DNA from: Hippopus hippopus
Lineage: Eukaryota; Mollusca; Bivalvia; Cardiida; Cardiidae
Assembly (NCBI GenBank): GCA_946811185.2
Contig: OX328106.1
Location: forward strand, 47,256,311 to 47,320,310
DNA length: 64,000 bases
Direction of reading: 5' to 3'
Positions 56,589 to 64,000 of the stretch are shown here, piece by piece. The notes under the pieces were generated by a model. That model ran no database searches, was not told the DNA's origin, and worked only from the letters and a program-made list of their open reading frames with translations. The position numbers were made by a program, and so were the translations under genes. The number at the start of each line of letters is the position of its first letter. Position 1 is the stretch's first letter.

Positions 56589-56693
56589 TTTACAAGGATC
56601 AAACTCCATCCCCTCCATTGTCCATGAATGTTGAAGAAGTTTTCGTGGAAGATCAGCGACCAAGTGCCATGGTTTCCTGGGAAACAGATGAAG
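56589..56693 (+). CDS. Exon 7: start of FN3 domain 2
   Basis: Acceptor TTGTTCATAG ends at 56588; donor GAAG|GTAGCA after 56693. Phase 1 at both ends (residues 231-265). It opens with a linker and the proline-rich FN3 A-strand (Q-T-P-S-P-P-L-S-M-N-V) and continues to the B-strand Trp (S-A-M-V-S-W-E-T-D-E), so a second FN3 domain begins here. The frame stays open into intron 7. I found no acceptor with matching FN3-like sequence in 56.7-64 kb, so the rest of the gene is probably beyond the window. Confidence 0.83.
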
Positions 56694-56812
56694 GTAGCAT
56701 TCGCTTCAGCCATTAAGCTGCCTAGTAGGGCTTGACACAAACTTTAGGGCAGGTGCCCCACTGCATACAATTAGCAGATTTGGGACACCTCACTCTCCAT
56801 TATGCTAAATCT

Positions 56813-57002
56813 CAGAGTCCATATTCATCAACCATCTTAAGAACATTCTCAGTCTCATTCTCAAGAATTTTCTAAATTCAAAAGTAACACAAGGTCTGAT
56901 TGGCTACACCAAATGGTTTAGCGAATCAGAAGTTGTGTTACTTTTTAAATCAAGAATAAGACATAGAATAATCTTAAGAATGGTTGGTGAATCCGGGCCC
57001 TG
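56813..57002. mobile_element. Family E palindromic element
   Basis: AGAGTCCATATTCATCAACC start, ACCAAATGGT centre at about 56908, GGTTGGTGAATCCGGGCCCTGG end. The arms are a little diverged. Confidence 0.8.
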
Positions 57003-57357
57003 GTGTCCCTTTCAAAATGTCGGTGTCTTTGGGATCAGGGGACACTGTACATGTTGACCCCTGTAACAGTGCTAAGATAATAAGAACCACATTTTTGTAT
57101 GGAGATTCAACTTAGACATTGCAATTCTAAGTCAATTCTTTTTCACCCTCACAATTGTTACAAAGTAACAGACAGCTTGGATCATAGATCAAAATGCATG
57201 TTCTGCTTGGTGATATCTGAAAACCTTGAATAGGAAAAACAATACCGCCTTGTTTGTAAAATATGTAAATGATAGAATGAGTAAATGATAAATCAAACAT
57301 AGCTTATAAATAAAAATAAAGTAACTTAATGATGTGCACTCCTAATAATCTGATTCA

Positions 57358-57820
57358 ATTAACTCTTTACCAAACGACAATATTTTAGACTAGACCAAAG
57401 TGAAGGCATTTGCAGACGACAAATTCAGTGTAACTCAAATGATGATTTTTGTCCTTGATAGGGTAGAAAACATTGTGGGAAGAGGAGAAAATGCTGGTAA
57501 CCAGCATTTTCTCCTTTTTCCACAATGTTTTCAAAAGGCTTTGTCCTCAGGGTCGTTAAAAGTTGGGATTGTGTGGTAAAGAGTTAAACCCTTGACCCTT
57601 TTCTATACAACAAAATTTTAGACTTGTCAAAACTGAAAGTATCTACAGACAGCAAACTAATTGAAGCTTAAATGATGGGATTTTGCTTTGAAAGGGTAAA
57701 AAACAGTGTGGGAAAAGGAGAAAATGCTGGTATTTAACAATGTTTTCTCCTTTTCTGACACTGTGTCTTCAAAAGGATTTTTAGTCAAGGTCATTAAAAC
57801 ATAGAGTTTGTGGTAAACCA
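57358..57820. mobile_element. Two family B elements, reverse orientation
   Basis: 57358-57586 is complete (TTAACTCTTTACCAAACGAC to GTGGTAAAGAGTTAA) with a perfectly paired core. 57595-57820 is diverged in the core (GAAAATGCTGGTATTTAAC). Confidence 0.85.
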
Positions 57821-57991
57821 CCTTTCACTACTGTGGTTGCAAGCCTTTGAGGTCAATGAGATAGAGATGAAGCTACATAAAACAGTCATTCTGATTTTTG
57901 ATCTACACTGTCCTCATTGCTGTAACAATGAGGAGAAAAGCAACCTTGAAACTGCATATTTTTGTTGTTTTTTTCTTTACTGAAAATATTT

Positions 57992-58253
57992 GAGCCATTC
58001 TCTGTGAAAGGGGGACTTAATAGATCTCTTTGATGCATGCTACCAAGCAAGTCATGACAGTGTTATAGATCCATAAAATCTATATTGTAGAACAACCGAC
58101 TGAATCATGAGACACACTGGTCCTTTGACATGCAGAAAATTTACCACAGGCAAAAAGTTTCCGCACAGGTCAGCCTTTGTGGATTGCGCAGGCTGACCTG
58201 GGTTGATACTTTTTGCAGATACATTAAGCCCCCTTATCAGAGAGAATGGCTCA
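57992..58253. mobile_element. Family C element, reverse orientation
   Basis: GAGCCATTCTCTGTGAAAGG start, core hairpin (GCACAGGTCAGCCTTTGTGG / GCGCAGGCTGACCTGGG, about 58160-58202), AGAGAATGGCTCAT end. Confidence 0.85.
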
Positions 58254-58329
58254 TTTATAAGGTTGTTGTGCACACTAAGTGTCAAGTTCTGTCATTTTTG
58301 ATTTATAAACCACAACTTTAACTTTATTG

Positions 58330-58680
58330 TTAAATTAACATTTATATGCCATTAACACAAGCCAGAATCTGCCATAAATATAACAGCGCTCTCCCATTTT
58401 GATCATATCATGCCCCCCCCATGTATCTACTTGTCAAAATTGACAGCAATGAAAAAAGAAAATGAAGTAAAAAAAAACCAAAATAAATATTCAGGTTTGG
58501 TGTATTATGTGCTTTTTCAAATGACGGTTTTCTTTATTTCACTACAATTGTCATATTTATTTCCTCGTAATGATAAAATACGATTCTTCATAACCTTATT
58601 TTGCATAAGCCCACTGTAAACAGAATGTTTTTGTAAGTAATTAAGCTGAGGAGCCCTGGATAAACCCAAAGGACATTTTC
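58330..58680. other. Unassigned sequence
   Basis: AT-rich with no recognised element and no FN3-like exon. A C run (CCCCCCCC) occurs at about 58411. Confidence 0.4.
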
Positions 58681-58685
58681 ATTCT

Positions 58686-59272
58686 AAATCCTTTACATCA
58701 TGGCAAAATTTTAGACCTATCCAAATTGAAAGCATTTGCAGACACCAATTTCAAAGTGGCTCAAATGATGCAATTTTTCTTTGATAGGGTAGAAAACTTT
58801 GTGGAAAAAGGAGAACATGCTGGTTACCAGCATTTTCTCCATTTCTCACAATGGTTTCAAAAGAGTTCTTTTTCAGTCATCATTGTGTGGTAAAGGGTTA
58901 AAATTGAACCTAAATAATTGCCATCTCATGGTTGTTCTTGCCAGGAATGTCTCAGCAAAGTGGACAGTGTAGATCAAAGATCAGACTGCACATTTTGTGT
59001 AGTCTGATCTTGATCTGCACTGACTGCTAAGGCAACTAAGCTTGTGAAAGGCTCATTAATAGTAAAGCCTTTACCAAACAATCCATTGTTTTAATGACCT
59101 TACAGAAAAGCCCTTTTAAAAACAATGAATGAAAAGCAGAAAAAATTGGTAACAAGCATTTTCTTTTCTTTTCCTGCAGTATTTTCAACACTTTCATTAA
59201 ATTTGTTGTCTGCAGAATGATGCTTTCAAAATGGACAAGTCCAAAATTTTGTTGTCTGGTGAAGAGTTAACA
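58686..59272. mobile_element. B, A2 and B elements in a row
   Basis: B at 58686-58900 (-, well-paired core), A2 at about 58905-59053 (GTTGTTCTTGCCAGGAATG, core hairpin GATCAGACTGCACATTTTG) and B at 59068-59272 (+, degraded core). Confidence 0.75.
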
Positions 59273-59322
59273 TTGAAAGGACATTATGTTGATACAGTGT
59301 ATTTGTTTGTATATAGTGTAAT

Positions 59323-60210
59323 TATTATGCCCCCCTTCAACGAAGTGGGGATATAATGCTTTGCTAATGTGGGTCGGTCGGTCGGTCTGTAGGTCGGTCG
59401 GTCTGTCGGTCGTTCCGTTGGTAGACCAAACCTTGTCTGGATAATAACTAGACATTGAATTGACCTAGGTTCGTCAAATTTGGCACAGACATGCGTCTCG
59501 GAGTGTACATGATCCCTAATGATTTTGAGGTTAATCGGTCAAAGGTCAAGGTCACAGTGATCATCAACATGTTGATATGTAGACCAAACCTTGTCCGGAT
59601 GATAACTAGACACAGAATTGACTTAGGTTCGTTAAATTTGGCACAGACAACACAGACATGCATCTCGGAGTGCAGATGATCCCTATTGATTTTGAGGTCA
59701 ATCGGTCAAAGGTCAAGGTCACAGTGACCGTCAACATGTTGATATATAGACCAAACCTTGTCCAGATGATAACTAGACACAGAATTGACCTAGGTTCGTC
59801 AAATTTGGCACAGACATGAATCTCGGAGTGCAGATGATCCCTATTGATTTTGAGGTCAATTGGTCAAAGGTCAAGGTCACAGTGACCGTCAACATGTTGA
59901 TATATAGACCAAACCTTGTCCGGATGATAACTAGATACAGAATTGACCTAGGTTCGTCAAATTTGGCACAGACATTTGTCTCGGAGTGCAGATGATCCCT
60001 ATTGATTTTGAGATTAATCCATCAAAGGTCAAGGCCACAGTGGCCTTCAACTTAATGATATATAGACCAAAACTTGTCCAGATGATAACTAGACACAGAA
60101 TTGACCTAGGTCCTTCTAATTCTGTACAGATATTCATCTTGGAGTGTAAATGATCCCTATCGATTTTAAGGTTAATCCGTGAAAGGTCAAGGTCACAGTG
60201 ACCACCAGAT
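59323..60210 (+). mobile_element. Helentron-like element with five ~159-bp core repeats
   Basis: Head ATTATGCCCCCCTTCAACG / CGAAGTGGGGATATAATG forms a short inverted pair and is followed by GGTCGGTCGGTCTGT repeats (59370-59413). Then come five units of about 159 bp starting near 59422, 59581, 59748, 59905 and 60064 (AGACCAAACCTTGTCCGGAT, GGTTCGTCAAATTTGGCACA, GGTCAAAGGTCAAGGTCACA). The 3' end is truncated after about 60210. No coding capacity. Confidence 0.75.
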
Positions 60211-60239
60211 GATTCAGGGCCCGCACTCAACTTGTGGTT

Positions 60240-60520
60240 CCAACATTTTATTCACGTATTATCGGGGACATAGTAAGCATCAAAGTTGACTGGGAAAAAG
60301 CGGATGTCGAACGTGCGTGCCGAAAAGAAAATCGATAACCCAGTCTGTGTATCGGCGACTGTTTACAATCTTGTATGTATACACACGGCAGTGTGTATAA
60401 TTATGCGAACTGTTGACAGATTATCACGTTTAGCAATTGAAGTGGTCTATAAATCAAAAAGATGACATCGATATTTCCCAATCAATTCTTTTGATATCAG
60501 TTTATGAACTGTGCCACTTG
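60240..60520. other. Unassigned sequence
   Basis: No repeat or open frame recognised. GTATGTATACACACGGCAGTGTGTATAAT at 60373-60401 contains a small inverted repeat. Confidence 0.35.
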
Positions 60521-60526
60521 TTAACC

Positions 60527-61152
60527 TTTACAAGACGACAGCATTTTAGATTCCTCCAAATCCAAAGCAGTTGCAGGTGACAAATTAAATGTGGTCCAAA
60601 TAATGAGATCTGTTCATCAACGAGAAGAAAACATCATGGGAAAAGTAGATGTTTTCAAAAGCTTTCTTTCCCTGGGGTCGTTAAAACTTGGGGTTGTGTG
60701 ATAAAGGCTAAAGCCTTTCCGAAACCACAAATTTTAGACTTCTAAATTGAGAATGTTTGCAGGCAACAGAAAATTTTGTTGGAATTGGAGAAAATACTTG
60801 GTTTCCAATTCTTTCAAGAGCTTTTTTTGTCTGCATGTTTGTCTGTCGATCCCTCTGTCTATCTGTCCATCCCTCTGCTAACATTTGGATGAATGTAAAG
60901 TCAAACCTGTATTTAGAAGCCAACCAAGGGTAGTTAGGAAAGTTATCTTTTATGGCAGAGTGGTATATATACCCCCACCTACAAAGTACAGTATACTGGT
61001 TTCACCATGTCTGTCCACTTGGAGAGGTCTGAAATGTCATTTGATAAAGAGTTAAGGGATTTTGTTGGGGTATTTAGAATTTGACCCTTTATCAAACAAT
61101 CCCTTGTTTTAATGCCCCCGTCCCTCCGCCCCCGACCCCCATGTAGAAGGCA
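60527..61152. mobile_element. Degraded family B elements
   Basis: Copies at about 60527-60710 and 60712-60800, a right end at 61010-61055 and a left end at 61081-61152 (GACCCTTTATCAAACAATCCC), which is cut by the Helentron-like element at 61157. Confidence 0.6.
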
Positions 61153-61156
61153 TTTT

Positions 61157-62470
61157 TTAGCTCACCTGAGCACAACGTGCTTAAGGGGAGCTCTTAGGAC
61201 CACGTGTCTGTTGTGCATCGTCTGTCATGCGTCTTGCGGAGTCAACAATTCTTTAAACATCTTCTCCTCCTAAACCGCTGGGCTGATTTGGACGAAAATT
61301 GGCTGGAATGTTCCTTTGGAGGTTTTCTTTAAAACTAGTTCAGAGAATTTGATTCCATAAAAAACTCTGGTTGCCATGGCAACCAAATGGAATTTTCTAA
61401 GAAATTCTTTAAAAATCTTCTCCTCTGAAACCGCAGGTCAGATTTTGAAATAATTTCACAGAAATGTTCCTCTGTGACCCTTTTCAAAAACTGTTTGCGA
61501 AATTTTGATCCGTCAAAAAAAATGGCCGTGGTGGGGGGGCTCTTTGCGTCGTGCAGTGTCAACAATTCTTTAAACATCTTCTCCTCCTACACCGCTAGGC
61601 CAATTTGGACCAAACTTGGCTGGAATGTTCCATGGGAGGTCCTCTTTAAAATTGTACACAGAATTTGTTTCCAGTAAAATCTCTGGTTGCCATGGCAACC
61701 AAATGGAATTTTCTAAGAAATTCTTTAAAAATCTTCTGCTCTGAAACCGCAGGTCAGATTTTGAAATAATTTCACAGAAATGTTCCTTGGATGACCCTTT
61801 TCAAAAACTGTTTGCGAAATTTTGATCCGTTGAAAAACATGGCCATGGCGTGGGGGGGGGGGGGGGAGCTCTTTGTGTCGTGCAGAGTCAACAATTCTTT
61901 AAACATCCTAAACCGCTAGGCCAATTTGGACCAAATTTGGCTGGAATGTTTCTTGGGAGGTCCCCTTTAAAAATTGTTCACAGAATTTGATTCCATCTAA
62001 AACTCTGGTTGCCATAGCAACCAAATGGAATTTTCTAAGAAATTCTTAAAAATCTTCTGCTCTGAAACCGCAGGTCAGACTTTGAAATAATTTCACAGAA
62101 ATGTTCTTTGGGTGACCCTTTTCAAAAACTGTGCGCGAAATTTTGATCCGTCAAAAAACATGGCTGTGGTGGGGGGGGAGGAGTTTGCACTGTATGGACT
62201 TAAAGAAATTTTTTGAAATTCTTCTTCTCTTAAACCACTTGACAGATTTTGAAATAATTTCACAGAAATGTTCCTTGGGTGCCCCTTTTGAAAAAGTGTT
62301 TGCAAAATTTTGATCCGTCAAGAAACATGGCTGTGGTGGTGGGGGGCTATTAGCACTATATGGACATGAAGAAATTCTTAAAAATTCTTCTTCTCTGAAA
62401 CCACTGGTCAGATTTGGAATAATTTCACAGAAATGATCCCTTGGTGACCTTTTAACTTTCATCAAAAGAC
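61157..62470 (+). mobile_element. Helentron-like element with ~300-bp and ~165-bp core repeats
   Basis: Starts TTTTTTAGCTCACCTGAGCAC, the same head as at 45861. Units begin near 61247, 61557 and 61885 (CAACAATTCTTTAAACATC, GGTTGCCATGGCAACCAAAT, CAGGTCAGATTTTGAAATAA, TTTGATCCGTCAAAAAACATGG), with shorter ones near 62200 and 62365. GTGG/G runs follow each TGGC(T/C)GTGG. A matching fragment at 62755-62830 suggests that ~280 bp interrupts or follows the last unit. The 3' hairpin end was not found. Confidence 0.75.
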
Positions 62471-62859
62471 TGTATAGGTATTTTGATGAAAAGGGCTATT
62501 GCAGACGTCAACCTATACCAGGTAAGTGAGTGCACTGGTGAGAAATGCTGATATGCACACTTTCTACTTGATGTATTTGATAGCTATGTATTGCAAGAGG
62601 TAATATAAAACTGTAATCTTTGGAATACATGCATAATATTTCACCAGTTATCAGAAGGGCCTCTATCTGGGTGTTAACCGCCTTGTCGATCACCATTTCT
62701 GTACTTTATGATGGATTGTTTTCTGAATTCTATACAAACTTTATATGCAGAATTCTGATTTGTCAAAAACATGGCTGTGGTGATGATTGTAGGGGTTGTG
62801 ACAGATTTTGAAATGATTTTTACAGGTGACCTTTTCAAAATTGCTTGACAAAATAATGA

Positions 62860-62960
62860 TTTTGCAGGGGTGCGGAATTCCTATGCCCAACTTGTCCGAC
62901 TCGGGACTTTCTGCCGGTGGACAAGTGGACTTTTCCAGAGCGCTTGTCCGCGGGCAAGTG
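62860..62960. other. CpG-containing unassigned segment
   Basis: GGGGTGCGGAATTCCTATGCC through GTCCGCGGGCAAGTGAATTTTG stands out from the AT-rich surroundings in CpG content and stays open in two frames over about 100 bp. I do not recognise the product. Confidence 0.25.
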
Positions 62961-63138
62961 AATTTTGGAGCCATACATAATAAGAAAATGCCATGTTTAT
63001 ATCAGTGACGATCCTCAAACGCTGTATTTATTCAATATTTTGCATAATCCATGTCTGTACTTCGCAGAAATATACACTCTTATATTACAAACTACTTTAC
63101 CCATGGGAGGCCTCCAAGCTATCTATTGGGCAAATATG

Positions 63139-63400
63139 CTGTGTTGCAGTAAATATGATGCCTGGTAAAATAGTTGCGAAGCGGTTTTTATTGCACCAAA
63201 CGGACAAATTTGCCGTTACATCAGGTGGCTCAAAGATCCTGAAAAAGCATAAATCTAAAAGGCAGAGAGACTGAGGATATGATGCAAAGCGCAAGCGTGT
63301 GTTTATGGATAGCGATTTGCTGCCTTTTAGTGGCACTGACAGGACGATGGTTCCAATACGCTACTGTAATGTTTGTAGAAGGTTTCCGTAGTCCACGGAT
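63139..63400 (+). pseudogene. Coding-like remnant with an in-frame stop
   Basis: From about 63150 one frame reads a basic peptide (KILKKHKSKRQRD), a stop, then continues as GYDAKRKRVFMDSD...RTMVPIRYCNVCRRFP before a second stop. A Cys-x2-Cys near the end (CNVC) hints at a degraded zinc-binding or BED/TTF-like transposon protein. I cannot name a family. It is not in phase with exon 7 through any visible splice site. Confidence 0.25.
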
Positions 63401-63419
63401 ACGACCTGAGCTCTGTTCT

Positions 63420-64000
63420 TAGGAAAATCTAAGCCTTCCAATTCACTTTTATATTTGGGTAATTCATGCATTAAATTGAATAATCACGTGCAGAAATGTA
63501 ATGTGAAACATGCAGGCATGCACAGGTTTCATAGCTCCCATTGTCGATTGCCAGTGGCGCTAATTGGCACAAGTTAGAAAGGAATGGCTCCAAAACTAAA
63601 GCACTAGAGAATCTACAGGCAGCAAGTCATGTCTATACATTATATTTGAAAGACTAAAACTCTGACATAGGCCTACACAATAAGTATTAAGTGTGAAGGA
63701 TGCACGAGTCGCTCTTTCTCACAGCTAATCAATGTGGTATGTTGTGTATGTAAACTTATGAATTATTGGTATTAATCCGCATATCTAGTGTAAAATTATA
63801 GATTTGAAATTAAATATAACCCTAATTGACAAGTTTAAGTCAAATCATGGAGAAATACCACTCCAAAATCAACTGGCATGAAACACAGAACGCTACAAAA
63901 AACGCGAAAACCCATGACACAATAAAGGAGGGTTTGACATTGTCCGATCAAAGGCATTTCAAACTGTCTTTTTGGCTTTAGTAATGACTTTAAACGGTGA
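63420..64000. other. No recognisable feature
   Basis: AT-rich; no hairpin family, SINE or exon candidate seen up to the window end. Confidence 0.4.

Larger units (their letters stand above)
23925..56693 (+). other. Gene model: Cys-box/FN3 protein (anosmin-1-like or ROS-like), partial
   Basis: Seven exons join into one open frame of 265 complete codons plus a split codon. Intron phases are 0, 0, 0, 1, 0, 1 and 1. The product has a signal peptide (about 1-24), a Cys-box with ten Cys (39, 43, 67, 72, 75, 79, 89, 93, 99, 103), N-glycosylation sequons at about 86, 110 and 118, an FN3 domain (about 135-230) and the start of a second (231 on). Introns are about 16.5, 5.1, 3.1, 1.2, 3.6 and 2.4 kb and are filled with repeats. 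The pattern matches anosmin-1 (C-x3-C, then a Cys cluster ending C-L-x-x-C-x-F-L), but the WAP domain that follows in anosmin-1 is absent; ROS/sevenless receptors also have a Cys-box straight before FN3. The 3' part lies outside the window. Confidence 0.8.

Noticed and set aside
61335..62465. Plus- and minus-strand frames of 67-104 codons with repeated peptides
   Set aside because: Translations of the ~300-bp core repeats of the Helentron-like element; the peptides repeat with the DNA units.
56694..64000. Further exons of the FN3 gene
   Set aside because: No acceptor followed by a phase-matched FN3-like frame was found. Open frames here come from repeats or lack a plausible donor.

Overview
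The window is animal nuclear DNA. It has split coding exons with GT/AG boundaries, long AT-rich introns, microsatellites, tRNA-derived SINE-like elements and a very high density of short foldback transposons. The repeats (Helitron-like elements with ~130-160 bp internal core repeats, and 'AGCTCACCTGAGCAC' and 'CCCCCTTCAACGAAGTGGGG' heads) resemble those known from bivalve molluscs, so a marine or freshwater bivalve is the best guess. This is inference from repeat style; no species is assigned.

One protein-coding gene can be supported. It lies on the + strand and covers about 23.9-56.7 kb as seven recognisable exons (23925-24075, 40607-40690, 45772-45831, 48978-49044, 50219-50430, 54072-54201, 56589-56693). 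The reading frame is continuous across all six introns and the gene runs off the window, still open, in intron 7. The conceptual product (>=265 residues) has a signal peptide, a Cys-box made of repeated C-x3-C pairs, then a complete fibronectin type III (FN3) domain and the start of a second. This is the N-terminus of either an anosmin-1 (KAL1)-like secreted protein or a ROS/sevenless-type receptor. The Cys spacing near the start favours anosmin; the missing WAP domain and direct Cys-box-to-FN3 junction favour ROS. Downstream exons would decide.

The rest is mobile and repeated DNA. For convenience I name the families: A (~210 bp, TTAA-CCCTTAGGCTGC termini, core hairpin around GATCAGACTGCAC), with an A2 subtype; B (~225 bp, TTAA-CYCTTTACCA termini, core AGAAAATGCTGGTAACCAGCAT-like hairpin), present in dozens of copies in and around the gene; C (~260 bp, GAGCCATGCTCTG termini, core CAGCCTGCGCAG hairpin); D (130-250 bp, GGATCAGCCTGCGCAG core); E (~205 bp near-complete palindrome, core ACCAAATGGT); F (~410 bp) and H (~200 bp), each seen once. 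There are also tRNA-like SINEs, one 5S-rRNA-like fragment, four Helitron/Helentron-like elements, and one 3.54-kb DNA transposon-like element with clean terminal inverted repeats and a 7-bp target duplication.

Layout: 0-12.5 kb, intergenic or upstream DNA with families A, C, E, F, H and SINEs; 12.87-15.31 kb, a 41-bp satellite array whose unit looks like one arm of a family A hairpin; 15.4-23.8 kb, C, D, A and B elements and SINEs; 23.9-56.7 kb, the gene, its introns packed with B; 57-64 kb, intron 7 or downstream DNA with two further Helentron-like repeats and a degraded coding-like fragment. No rRNA operon, functional tRNA, CRISPR, plasmid or viral gene was seen.
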